From contig CM077152.1 of the NCBI GenBank assembly GCA_039583875.1, forward strand, positions 20,063,538 to 20,127,537: DNA of 64,000 bases, given 5' to 3'. This DNA is from Platanthera guangdongensis (taxonomy: Eukaryota > Streptophyta > Magnoliopsida > Asparagales > Orchidaceae). Positions 1 to 11,200 of the stretch are shown piece by piece; positions within the stretch are counted from its first letter, which is position 1; every line of letters starts with the position of its first letter. The notes beneath the pieces were generated by a model, which saw only the letters and a program-made list of their open reading frames with translations, had not been told where the DNA came from and did not search any database. A program made the position numbers and the translations under genes.

Positions 1-151
1 TCTTTATATTTTAAATATTAATTACTCTCCCCCTCTCTCCTCTTTTCTCTCTCTCTTCATCTCTCATGGATGGATGATCAGATTTGATCCGATGGTCCAA
101 ATCAAAAGTTTGGTGTGCTCCAAATATGTATATTACTTTATAATATATAAG

Positions 152-206
<55 letters not shown>

Positions 207-300
207 AGAGAGAAAGAGAGAGAGAGAGCTATTTTAGGTTGACTCCGGGTAAATTTCAGGGTAAAAGTAAAATATCATACACCAGCAGGTAGGATAAAAG
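1..300. repeat. CT-rich plus (AT)n/(GA)n low-complexity module
   Basis: A CT-rich stretch at about 25-65 is followed by about 90 bp of mixed sequence, an (AT)n run at about 154-203 and a GA run to about 228. The same order (CT-rich, then text containing 'ctccaaatat' and 'tatattg/ac', then TA-rich) recurs at 29530-29820. The two look like diverged copies of one dispersed repeat of unknown class. No gene is seen. Confidence 0.5.
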
Positions 301-1012
301 ACATCCTGAAAATAGGGGCAAGGGCGGTGTAAATAAACCTTCCCTGAACAGGAGAAGGCCCGTAGTAGGGATGTCTACTGTTTCTAGTAAACAGTTTGCA
401 CATTCATGCACATGTTACTACAAAAAAAACAAGGAGTATCCAACTCAAACCCAACATATTCAAGCGAAGATGCCACATAGGACCTATAAAGTATAAGACT
501 AAAGCAACACCCCTTCAAGCAGAGCAGCAACTGACGTGGGCGGCACTAACTCATTGAGGAAAATTCAAACAACAAAGGCGCACACGACATATGTTTCCGC
601 CGTGGAAAGCCATGTAGATACAAAAGGCGTGGGTCCGGAGAATCTGGCGCTCATACCGAGCAAAGGATAGTCCAACTCAAAACCCATCGATTAGAGTGGA
701 GAGGCCCCCATGGTCTATAAGACACAAAGGGCAACCCAGGAGTACATGATGAGAGAGATTAAAGTAACACTCCATTACACAAAGAACCAACAGTCAGCAG
801 ACACAAGCCATGTCAAAGATAATCCAAACAAAACGTGGTGTTGCATTATGCATGCTCTTGCCATGGAAACCTCCAACAACTACAAGATTTTTTTTTTCAA
901 ATGTTCCATTTGATGATAGAATGTTTCTAGGAAAATATGCTTGAAAGTGATAATTTTTTTAAAATAAAAGATATGTTTGATTTGTCAAAATTCTCCAACA
1001 AATGCATATTTC
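301..1012. other. Unassigned sequence without a recognisable gene
   Basis: AT-moderate sequence between the left-edge repeat module and copia A. Short open frames here show no recognisable motifs. I looked on the minus strand for the missing last exon of the REVEILLE-type gene and did not find it. It may be intron or 3' flank of that gene. Confidence 0.4.
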
Positions 1013-1017
1013 TTTAG

Positions 1018-1189
1018 CGTAAAGAGAGGCCTCAAACCTTGTATATACTTCTTGAATGAATAGTTACAAATATACATCCACTTATATAGGAGAAGAATGA
1101 GGAGAGAAATCCTAATACAAGATGTGAGACTAATAAAAGAAGAGAGAAAGAAGGAGAAAACATAGGCCCTTAATTGAGCTTTTCTAACA
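1018..1189 (-). repeat. 3' LTR of copia A
   Basis: 172 bp, nearly the same as 6263-6434. The outer terminal dinucleotide has mutated from TG to CG on the plus strand. It is preceded on the coding strand by a purine-rich tract. Confidence 0.93.
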
Positions 1190-1490
1190 CTCCCCCGCAA
1201 GCTGGAGCGTACAAGTCGTAGGCACCAAGCTTGGATAAAAACTGATAGTATAGCGGCCTGGAGAGAGCTTTCGTCAGGATGTCCGCAACTTGGTCTGTAG
1301 CAAGAACATGCTCCAAATCTATCTTCTTTAACTGAACCTTTTTCCGGATAAAGTGACAGTCAACTTCGATATGCTTTGTGCGTTCGTGAAAAACCGGATT
1401 CTTGGCAATATGAATTGCTGCCTGACTATCACAAAATAAGGTCGCCGGAGATGAGAGACGAACACCCAGGTCTCCCAGAAGTCCCTCAAG

Positions 1491-3757
1491 TCAGGTTAGC
1501 TCGGAAACAAGCGCAACCATAGCCCGGTACTTGGCTTCAGCAGAAGAACGCGCAACCACAGTCTGTTTCTTGATACGCCAAGTTATGAGGTGTCCACCAA
1601 AGTAAGTACAAAACCCAGTTGTGAAGCGCCTATCATCAATAGATCCTGCATAGTCAGTGTCAGAATACGCGACAAGAGATAGAGATGTGGATGACTTGTA
1701 CACAAGTCCTTGTCGGGGGCGCTCTTGAGATATCGAAGGATGCGCTTGACAGCTTGAAGATGAGATGTCCGAGGAGCATGCATGAACCGACTCACGACTC
1801 TCACAGCAAACGAGATGTCCGGTCGAGTTACCGTAAGGTAGATCAGCTTCCAAACCAAGCGCCTGTAATATTCCGGATTTGTAAGCAGCTTGTCAAAGTC
1901 AGAGCTATGGGCCGAGAGCTTGTGATTTGCGTCCATAGGAGTCTCCGCAGGTTTGCACCCAGAATAACCGGCATCATGAAGGAGGTCCATACAGTACTTC
2001 ATTTGAGATAACACAAGACCATCAGAGCGTCGTGCAACCTCGAGCACAAGAAAATACCGAAGGTTGCCCAGATCTTTGGTCTGAAAGGCGGAATTTAACT
2101 GCTCCTTGATCTGTTGTATTCCTGTCGTGTCATTGTCAGTAATCAGGATATCATCAACGTAGACCAGAAGAATCACAGTCCCGGTTGACCGGTGTCGGGT
2201 GAAGAGAGAAAAATCAGCCGAGCTCCGAGTGAAGCCACTAGCACAGACAACCTTACTGAATTTTTCAAATCACGCGCGCGGGGACTGTTTGAGACCAGAA
2301 ATGGATTTCCGAAGGTGACATACCAGAGACTCCCCCGTGGTCTCAAATCTGGGAGGTTGCTGCATATAAACCGTCTCATGTAGATCGTCGTTGAGGAAGA
2401 CATTCTTAATATCCAGCTGATAAAGGAGCCAGTGACGATGAACAGCTAAGGAGAGAAGAACGCGGACGGTGTTCAATTTGGCCACGGGAGAGAGGTTTCC
2501 TCGTAATCAAGGCCATGTTGCTGAGTAAAGTCTCGTGCCACGAGGCGGGCCTTCAGACGGTCAATTGTGTCATCCGCCGCATGTTTAATAACAAAGACTC
2601 ATTTGCAGCTAACGGAGGCGTGGCCTGCAGGAAGAGGAACCAGATCCCAGGTCTGGTTAGCACAGAGAGACCGCATTTCATCGTTCATGGCTGCTCGCCA
2701 CCCTGGGTGTTGAAGCGCCCCCTGCACAATGTTGGGAATAGAAATAGAGGAAAGAGAGGTGGCAAATGCGTAGAGAGGCGGCGTCAGCCGATGGAGAGAG
2801 ACGTAGTTGGCCAAGGGATGAGCTGTAGATACGGGAGCTGGATCTGTCGTAGCCGAGGGATCGCTGGTAGCGGGGAGCTGGTGCACGGGAGCATCCTTGG
2901 ATGGGCGACGAGAGTAGACACAGATAAGAGGTGGAGGAACCCGAGGAGGGGCATTGTGAGAGGAGGAAGAAGCCTGCAGAGAAGATGGCATGACTAGTAC
3001 GGCACGCCGAGGAAGAGAAGGAGCAAAAGACGAGGTGGGGCAAAGTAAGTGGAAGGGCTGGTTTTCACAGAAGGTGACATCCGCAGAAACGACCAGCTTG
3101 CCTTCCGAAGGAGAGTAACAGACATACCCCTTTTGAGTCCGGGAGTAGCCAACAAAAATATACTTGGCGGCCCGAAGAGCAAGTTTGTCGGAAGGAGAGC
3201 CAAGAAGATGGACATAACAAACACACCCGAAGATCCGCGGTGTGAGAGAAGTGGGGTTTCTGGAGGGATAGAGGAGTTTGATTGGTGAGGCAAAATTAAG
3301 CACAGACGAGGGAAGGCGGTTGATGAGATGACAGGCGGTGAAGAAAGCAATGTTCCAATATTCGATTGGAACGTGCATTTAAAACATAAGTGAGCGCGTC
3401 ACATCGAGAAGATGTCAATTTTTTCGTTCTGTCACCCCGTTTTGCTGAGGAATATACACACATGAAGTTTGATGGATGACACCAAACTCGATGCAGAGAT
3501 TGGAGAAGGTGCGACCCATATACTCGCGAGCATAATCAGTGCGAAGGACTTTGAGGGGGGTGTCGAACTGCGTACGCATCTCAAGTAAGAAGGCGTGAAA
3601 CATAGAGGTAAATTTAGTTCGATCATGTAGTAAATAGAGTCACGTGGTACGCGAGTAATCATCAATAAACGTGACAAAATAGCGAAAGCCAAAAATACTG
3701 GGGACTCTATAGGGACCTCATACATCAGAATGAACTAAAGATAAAGGAGTACTACTC
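1491..3757 (-). pseudogene. Copia A integrase, reverse transcriptase and RNase H, frameshifted
   Basis: The rest of pol is spread over several frames. Integrase core and C-terminal parts lie at about 3603-3415 (HQTSCVYIPQQNGVTERKN) and 3378-2599 (LINRLPSS, FVGYSRTQKGY). RT lies at 2485-2270 (YQLDIKNVFLNDDL, GLKQSPRA) and 2176 onward, with the catalytic box LLVYVDDIL. RNase H reaches 1491 (SYSDTDYAGS-like and SSAEAKYRAM). Several frameshifts separate these blocks, so the copy is not autonomous. Confidence 0.85.
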
Positions 3758-5308
3758 CTAGTATAGACATGGGGAAGGAAGAACGATGCTGTTTGTCGTA
3801 GATACAAGATTCACAAGAGAACTCCTGTAGAGGAACATCAGGGAGAGCCCGCTTGAGAATCGGAAGGGGAGCATGCCCAAGGCGGTGATGTCAATCAACA
3901 GTGGAGACGCAGAGAGAAGAGTGGGTGGGATATCCAAGATGTACAGCCCATTCAACAGCTGCCCCTTACCAATGGTACTCCGGGTGCGGCGATCCTGCAT
4001 AAGAAAAGAAGAAAGTGAAAAGGTAATGCAACAATCAAGGTCGTTTGAAAGACGAATAACAGACAATAAATTGAAAGGAGATCCCAGAACATGAAAAACC
4101 GAGGAAAGAGAAAGGGTCGACGTAATCTTAAGAGCAGCGGTGACAGAGACGGGTAGGGTGTCACCGTTGTCCACAGTGATGCAAAGAGGATGAGGCGTTC
4201 GTAGGTACTCTGTGGGCTTCTGGGAGGTAATATGGTGGGTAGCGCCGGAGTCAACGATCCAGCAAGGACTACGAGAAAGACAGGTTATTCCTTCCGCAGA
4301 AAAGGACGCAATGGAGCCGGAGGAGCGGCTGAGGGCACCCTGAAGCTGTTGGAGTTGGATGCGGAGCTCATCAATGTCTTGGCGGGTAGTGGGGGCCGGA
4401 TCAGTGGCAGAAGACCCAGTGGGAGCCGGAGTAGCAGAGGTAGTAGCAGTAAGGTGAGGAGGTAAACCGTGCTTGCGGTAACAGGTAGGCTCAAGATGAT
4501 TATCCCGACCACAGTAGGTGCATTTCATAGAAGAGTGACCACCACGTCCTCGTCCCCGAGACGGGGGTGCCCCCCCCCCCCGAGTGGAAGATCCACGAGT
4601 AGGAGGAGTCGGAAGGAGAGGCTGCTGAAGAAGAGCCGAGGCAAAACCAGGAGGACCCTCGGAGGGAGGCGTGACTTTTAGTAGCATGGAGCAGACATCT
4701 GGCATTGAAGGAGTTGTGGCGGAGGATAGAATCTGGGTCCAAACACTATGCAGGTGAGGAGGAACTCGAGACATCATCATGGCGATGGCGACAACTTCTT
4801 TCTGGTTCCGTTGAGTGGCTAGATCGATAGTAGGAGTCTGATGTTGAATCCAAGCCTCTGCCAAACTCTTAGCCTTAGCCACAAAGGAGAGCATATTGTC
4901 AGGAGCACCCGCGACAAGATTCTGAAGATCGAAAATGATATCATATAGGTGTTGTAGGCTGTCATGGACAGAGTAAAAAGAGTGAAGCTCCTCCCACATG
5001 GTCTTAGCCGTGTCATGATACATGGTCATCCTGTAGGGCTCAGTGTCCATAAAGTTGAGAAGTCGGGACTGGACTCGACCATCATCGCAAAGCCAGTCAT
5101 TGGAGGGAGCAGTTGGAGTATCGCAGGTCAAGTGATGAAGAAGACCCTTCGTCTGCAGAACCCGACGAACCGAGTGAACCCACTCAACGAAATTCTTTTT
5201 TCCAGTTAGAGAGATAGTAGTAATCCGTAACTCGTCACAGAGTTCGGAAGCTGTGGCAGCCGCACGGGCTGGTGGAGCAGAAGTAGCAGCGGAAGTATCG
5301 GAAGCCAT
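3758..5308 (-). pseudogene. Copia A gag, zinc knuckle and protease
   Basis: An open frame of 516 codons begins at 5308 with MASDTSAATSAPP. It holds a copia-type Gag core, a CCHC knuckle (CTYCGRDNHLEPTCYRKH) after a GRGRGG linker, and an aspartic protease with the active site kept as WIVDSGATHHIT. It would form the capsid-like particle and cut the polyprotein. The frame stops near 3758, before the integrase core, so full Gag-Pol cannot be made without repair. It is the longest open copia frame in the window. Confidence 0.85.
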
Positions 5309-6262
5309 GCGCGGCCAGCAGAAGAGAGCGGGCGGTTAGAATAGGTAGTCGCACGGTCTCGGCGGACACACCAGCGACCAGGAGATCGCGACCAGAATGT
5401 GACTAGGAGAAGGAGGCCGAAGTGAGAGGGAGAAGTCGGCAGAGAAGATAGTCGCACGGTCTCGGCGGGTACACCAGCGACAAGCGGGGTCGCGACCAGA
5501 TGCGGCTAAGAACAGAGAGGAGAGCGCTAGCGACAAGGCAAGCCGCAGGATGCGAGTTGATAGAGACCGCGGCGGACAGGACAACGGGTAGGAGAAGCCG
5601 CGAGAAGAGGTCGCGAGTAGCAGAACTCAAGCGACAAGATGTGAGGAGAAGCTGGTCGCGGCGAACTGAAACAGTCCGCAGGAAGGAGAGGCAGGTCGCG
5701 GAGAGCAGGAAAGACGGGTCGTGGCAAACAGGAGAGGCAGGTCGCGGCGAGCGGGAGAGGCCGCAGCGGATAGAAAGAGGCCACGCGGGAAGAGAAAGTA
5801 GAGGAGAAAGTGGACCCACGTGAGAGAGGATTATAAAAGGAGATATGGTAGGAAGGAAGGAGGAGGTGGAAGCCACAAGAGAAGTAGAGTTGTAGGCTAA
5901 GGGAAAGCCGCGCGGACAGAGAGAAAAAACAGGCCGCAAGAGTCCGTGGCTATCGATAAGGAGCCCGAAGAGAGACAAATGAGGTCGCGATGACCATCAA
6001 GGGCAAACCGCGCAAACCGCAGCGAGTTGTCCAATAAATGGGGCCCACGGGGGCGCCTATAAAAAGAGAGGAGAAGGGAGGGAGGAGGGAAACAGTGGAG
6101 CCACATACGGGAAGGCGGGTAGGAAAAAGAGACCACAGAGAGGCCGCGAATAGGACCGGAGACCGCCAAAGAAGAGCTCGGGCGGTTAGGAAGAGGGAGA
6201 CCGCGAGAGGCCGCAAACAGAAAACCGTAAACCCAAGGAAGAGGTCAGTGGCTCTGATACCA

Positions 6263-6434
6263 TGTAAAGAGAGGTCTCAAACCTTGTATATAATTCTTGA
6301 ATGAATAGTTACAAGCATACATACACTTATATAGGAGAAGAATGAGGAGAGAAATCCTAATACAAGATGTGAGACTAATAAAAGAAGAGAGAAAGGAGGA
6401 GAAAACATGGGCCCTTAATTGGGCTTTTCTAACA
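6263..6434 (-). repeat. 5' LTR of copia A
   Basis: 172 bp. Read on the minus strand it begins TGTTAGAAAAGC and ends TTTACA, directly followed by the initiator-Met-type primer site TGGTATCAGAGC. Confidence 0.93.
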
Positions 6435-6439
6435 TTTAG

Positions 6440-7154
6440 CAATAGACATTACACATAAAAACTACAAAGAACAGTGAATTCACATCTTGCGAGAAGATAA
6501 TTTTCAGAGTTCTATAGCACCATACATAGTATTGTACAGCATATACCTTAATGAAATTTCAACTTTAATGAGGAAAAGAAGGCATGTGGGATTGATGGGA
6601 TTCCCTGACGCAGGGCAAATCTATCGGCGGCGGATGAACGATAACCTAACTCTACATGCAATGCAAATTCGACGGCGAAATAAAAAAATCAGATAATAAA
6701 TAATTAAATTGCACACATGATTATAGCAAAAGCAAAACAATTTCTTTAGACAAGTGGATTTAAGCTTTCCTCCGTGTGGAGGATCAAATCAAGAGCACAC
6801 GGCGAACAAGTCCTGCAAACCACAAAATAATCTAGAATAAAATACTACGGTTCTATTTATCCAAACCAATATAAGATCACAACACAATATTTAAAATACT
6901 GAAAACAAGAGTTCGGACAACAAGAAAACTCACAAATGTATGAGAGCTGTCGTAGGAGAGAAGATTCGGAGATGTGAGACACAATAGGGACGATCTGGAG
7001 AGGAATCAGAGGCGGGATAACAACGAAGACGACTGGATTTGGCGGAGGGAAGCGGGATCGGGCCGGAGAGGGGTAGATCCGCCTATATGGTGGCGGATCC
7101 GGATGGTGGGAGGGTGGATCTGGCGGTTTGGAAGCGGATCCGGGTTGTGTGTGT

Positions 7155-7194
<40 letters not shown>

Positions 7195-8680
7195 GGCGGT
7201 AGCGGGAAATAGGAGCTCAGAGAGGGACGGCGGCAGTGGATAGATCGGGCGGGGAGGGCTGATGGTGGCTCCACGAAGGGGGTGGGGGAACAGTGGCTGC
7301 GGGAGGCTGGTAATAGTAGGAATATAGGCGCGACGGAGGCTGCTATTGGAGGCAATGGATGAGGAAGCAGAGGGGTTTGGAGTGGGAGGAAGGTGTCTAG
7401 GGTTGGGTAGTACCTTGAGAAGGAATATGAGCGCCTAGGAGTCGTCAGAGAGGGTTCTACGGAGTTGACACCGTAGGATGATTGCAGGATTCCCAGAATA
7501 CTAATCTCCAAAATCTGCAATAACCTATAATAGCCCTCGTACACTCTTATTTATAAAAAAGACATATTAGGGCATCCCACCATCGACGACTATGATTGGT
7601 CGGAGATGATCTAATCCGATTACATCAAAAATAAAGAAAAAATGACAATGTAATATATGAAATCATGTCGGAACGACAAGCCGAAAGCATCCATGGAGTC
7701 GGATCATCGCTCTGGGTACGACATATATGATGAGTAGCCAAACGGCCCCGAACGGGCCCAAACCTCTTCCTCCGCTGTGGATCCGCGTCTCCTATCAGAA
7801 TCTTTTCACTTAAAGATTCCCAAGCTAAACCGGACCGAAGTGCTCAAACAAGTCGACCCGACTAAATGAGACGCGCGCACGAGCTGCGCTCGCTCAGACG
7901 TCCTTAAAGTCGTCTCAAAGTGGATTCTCCCCGAGCACTTAACCGTCGTCGGGCACAAGTACTCGGGGCATGTGCCGCACACACACCACCGGTGGGGAGC
8001 GCGACCAGTGTCGCGTGCCCTCCCTCACGACGCACGAGGGAGTGATCTGCGCGCAAGCACGCGCGCTCCCGGGCCCAAGGCAGCCGCACACACCCGGGGC
8101 AGGTATGCGCGCCCCATGCGCGTGCGTACTTGACACGCACGCGCGTATGCTCCCCTCACGCATGCGCTGTCGCGTGCCAGCGGACTCTATCGCCTCTGGT
8201 CGTCGTCGGGCAACTTGCTCGTGCCGCTCGAACCGCCGGGGGGGGGGGGGGGGATATTCTTCATTTCGGAAAAATTGGTGATCTGGGTGACGGGAACAGA
8301 GCAATGTCATTCGCCAACTCAGGGCTCAGCCAGACGCAATTACAAATGCGGTTTTTCAAGAAAGTTATAAAAAAGCCCTCAAGACTTCATTTGAAGACAA
8401 GTGACTTGAGAGACTGAAGAGAGCTCTAAGATTTTCCGTCAAAGACATGGGACTTGGATCGTTCTATCGCTCGGAATTCGCTCTGCTCCCTTTCTAGTCT
8501 GTTCACGCTTAACACACTCGCGAGCGCAACAACAGGCGTGGGAAAGTACTAACAGGAACGCACTCGTGGAATCTCCAGCGAACGCTCACTTCAAAGCTTT
8601 GTGGACTTGGCCGTTTTCCCCACTTTTTTTATAATTAACGCTTGTAACGGAGAGGTGACCAGTCACCCTCCAGGAAACTA
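6440..8680. other. Unassigned GC-rich region; no recognisable gene
   Basis: After the copia A target duplication the sequence is AT-rich to about 6960. It then becomes strongly purine-rich and GC-rich, with repeated GGATCCGG-like and GGCGGA-like words, up to about 7480. A TATA-like TATAAATA lies on the minus strand at about 7548-7555. A frame of 153 codons on the minus strand (7544-7083) is mostly the proline run produced by the G tract and resembles no family I know. From 7880 to 8250 the sequence is rich in CGCGC words, and a 16-base G run lies at 8238-8253. This may be a decayed LTR or the 5' end of an element, but I found no paired copy in the window. Confidence 0.4.
7155..7193 (+). repeat. 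39-base poly-G tract
   Basis: Uninterrupted G run. Other long G/C homopolymers occur at 8238-8253 (G16), 27632-27654 (C23), 48504-48517 (G14) and 50920-50934 (C15). The true length is uncertain because such runs are hard to sequence. Confidence 0.85.
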
Positions 8681-8681
8681 A

Positions 8682-8901
8682 GGCTTCATTTGGTTTGGCG
8701 GTGGCGGATCGATCCGACGGGTGGAAACGGAGTGTTCGAATCGGAGGGGGGAGGTGGCTTCTCCAAACGGAGCTTTTTGGGGCGTTTCGCAAGGCGGGCG
8801 GGTGGAAATGGAGCAAATGCCGCCAGAGGTTCATTTGTTTACCCGCCTTCCGGCGGCGTTTGCCTCAAACGGAGCGGCAAAACGCCAAATCAAATAGAGC
8901 C
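8682..8901. mobile_element. PIF/Harbinger-type (Tourist-like) MITE
   Basis: 220 bp. The ends form imperfect inverted repeats (GGCTTCATTTGGTTTGGCG at the left; the right end reads GGCTCTATTTGATTTGGCG on the minus strand). It is flanked by TAA at 8679-8681 and 8902-8904. The 3-bp TAA/TTA duplication and the lack of coding capacity fit a non-autonomous PIF/Harbinger element. Confidence 0.75.
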
Positions 8902-8996
8902 TAAAACACTTGTAAATTAAAGGAATATAGTGGATTTTGGCACCGATCCGGTCATGCAATTTTTCACCTTTTTGGGGGTTTTCACATTAAAACACC

Positions 8997-9264
8997 GCCG
9001 TGTCATTGTTGTTTAGATCTCTTCTGACTGTTTGGCGCCCAGCCCGACTCGGAGCTAAAGCGGTCTGATTCTCCGGACCGAAGGAAAACCAGGCAACCTG
9101 CAACATGGACAAAGAGTGGTGCAATTTTCCAAAATAGGATAATACTCAATGGACTAGATCAATCCAACTCATTTGATAATTCAATATACGAGAATACACA
9201 TTCTTGCTTGTATGTTGACACAATGGATCCAAAAAGTAGATACTCATATTTGTAAGGTGTAGAT
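8997..9264. repeat. 260-bp direct repeat, copy 1
   Basis: Clearly similar along its whole length to 16981-17250, from 'gtgtcattgttgttt' to 'tatttgta.ggtgta'. The copies bracket copia B and its immediate flanks. They lack LTR-like TG..CA ends, so they look like a duplicated genomic segment or the remains of an older element. Confidence 0.8.
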
Positions 9265-9403
9265 TGTGAGGACTGCAGGCTCGTCCCGCTTCGCTTAGGA
9301 CTTATCGGCCCGCTTCGCTTAGGACTTATCCTGGCAAAATGCACAAGACTTGTCTTCGCCAGGATAAGTCCTGAGCAAAGCGGCCGAGCATGGAGTCCTC
9401 ACA
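9265..9403. mobile_element. Foldback/MITE-like element
   Basis: About 139 bp bounded by perfect 10-bp inverted ends, TGTGAGGACT and AGTCCTCACA. Inside is a second strong inverted pair: 'cgcttaggacttatcctggc' against 'gccaggataagtcctgagc'. The whole segment should fold into a long hairpin. I could not read a convincing target duplication. It begins exactly where repeat copy 1 ends. Confidence 0.55.
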
Positions 9404-9476
9404 AAAAAATGCACTTTTTATTGTGACGACTCAGGATTTACATTGCCTTCGCGCAAGGATTTTTCCTGGCTTCCTG

Positions 9477-11050
9477 TGTAAAACATTTCTAAAGCGGGAG
9501 CTGACTGAGGTAGCAGGAACACTCAATGACAACCGAAGCCAAATAAAAGAAAGCAACAACAGTAGCACAAGAGTTTTCAATTGAAATTAACTTCTATTGC
9601 AGTGTGAGGTATACATTGCAAGACATGATTTTACAATATAAGCTAGGAAACCAAAAAAAAGCAACAAGAAGAAACCGCGCGGACTGAGTCCAGTAACAAC
9701 ACAAGCCGCCTATTCGCCACCTGAGTCCGCTGAGATCGCCGAAGCCGCCTATTCGTGGCAAACCGCGCAGACTGCAGTTATTGAAATGCTGAGCCAGGAA
9801 CAGAACCCACTGATTGACCTGGAGAACTGCTTCACTTTTCCGCAACTCCAAGGAAGAGATCAAGCCACAAAGAACGCGACCTGTTGCCTAACCGCTGATT
9901 GTATCCGCGAACTGCTCCACACCAACGTTGCGCTAGTCGCCTAGCCGCCTGGTGTTAACCGCACAGCCTGCACGGAACCAACTTCCTTAGTCGCAGAGGT
10001 TAGAAAACCGTAACCGCAAAATCAAGCGCGAGCTCATTCTTACTGTTCACTGCCTCTTTAGGATGAGCCGAGGGGTCCTATTTATAGATGTGAGGAGCAG
10101 TGCCGTCGCCACCTACACCGATATGATAACCGCCCATCAACCCTGTCGGGTAACACTTGTATCCGCACAGCGCGGACACCAATACCAGATCACCAGGTCA
10201 CGCCTATCTACAATGCCGGATAGACGACCAGTCTGCCAACCCCGCCGACACTGTTACAAGTCCGCGCATCTCGCTGCCCGTGACTTGGACAAAATCCGTC
10301 CAGCCAATACTGCCGAACTCGGCGAATACCATAGCAGTCTGCACCAGGCGAACTCGGCGAATACCGAGCAGTCCGAACTAGACGCACTCGGCAAATACCA
10401 AGTAATCTGCACTAGGCGAACTCGGCGAATACCGAGCAGTCCGCAACAAGGCGAACTCGGCGAGCTAGGCAACTAACTGGACTTAGTCCTCACACCAAGT
10501 CCACCAAACTCCGCGATCTCCAATCGAAACCGCGCCACCTGATACCAAGATCGTGCCTTACTGAACAACTTCAGTCCGCTACTATGTGGACTGCTCCATC
10601 AGTCTGTGCGACCTCCAAGCAACCTGTCCGCACAACAGTATCAACTCCACGATCTAACATCCAGATCGGAAGCACAGAACCATGTCGGACACCGGCGAGC
10701 TCCAGAAGAGTTCACAACACCAACCATGTCGAACTCGGCGAACTCCAGATTGAGTCTGTCACACCTGTAGCCGGAACTTGTCAAAAAATGACCAAGTCCA
10801 TACCAGCGAACTCAGCGACCTCCAAATGAGTCTGCCACTACCCGTGGATGACCAATCTTATCCGTTCAGTTACTCCACCAGAGTGCTTGCTGGTCCAAAC
10901 CGCCAGAGAAGAACCACAACCGAAACCGGCTGCCCGGCTAGGCTATCCGCCAAAGCTATCCACCTAGTCTGCGTGGTCTTATGCGGTCTGTGCGGACTCC
11001 CCAATTTGTCAGCCCGACTTCCACCACTTTACACTTCAACAATTTCAACA
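9477..11050 (-). repeat. 3' LTR of copia B
   Basis: 1,574 bp, paired with 15203-16740. Contains a tandem motif of about 44 bp built on 'cgaactcggcgaataccga' at about 10309-10470, which is also present in the other LTR at about 16009-16170. Confidence 0.9.
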
Positions 11051-11200
11051 CTCCCCCTTGAAGTGAGAAGTGAAAATCAGCCCGAACAACTCCCATAACC
11101 GAATAAACGACCCTTTCGGCAACGACTTGGTAAAAATATCTGTCATGTTGTCCTGACTCCGCATGTAGTTAACCATCAAAGATCCCTCCAGCACCTTCTC

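Larger units (their letters stand above)
1018..6434 (-). mobile_element. Copia A: full-length Ty1/copia LTR retrotransposon
   Basis: The element has 172-bp LTRs (1018-1189 and 6263-6434) and is flanked by the 5-bp target duplication TTTAG (1013-1017 and 6435-6439). It is transcribed on the minus strand: a primer-binding site starting TGGTATCAGAGC abuts the 5' LTR (read leftward from about 6262), and a purine tract (GCGGGGGAG on the minus strand) abuts the 3' LTR at 1190. About 950 bp of GC-rich leader separates the PBS from gag. Domain order gag, protease, integrase, reverse transcriptase, RNase H is typical of copia. Its short LTRs and its RT wording resemble copia E at 55308-60201, so the two are probably related families. 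LTRs differ at roughly nine sites by eye. Confidence 0.95.

Noticed and set aside
2515..3288. Plus-strand frames in copia A and similar opposite-strand frames in other gag-pol regions
   Set aside because: They are mirror readings of the minus-strand integrase and RT coding sequence, without family motifs.
7083..7544. Proline-rich 153-codon frame on the minus strand
   Set aside because: It depends on the 39-base G run read as poly-Pro and shows no other protein-like features or known motifs.
9001..9260. Possible RVE last exon in the 260-bp repeat (an acceptor-like 'tgttgcag' on the minus strand)
   Set aside because: The translation (VAWFSFGPENQT) has no resemblance to the expected VLLLMRNLS block, and the acceptor is not kept in the second copy.
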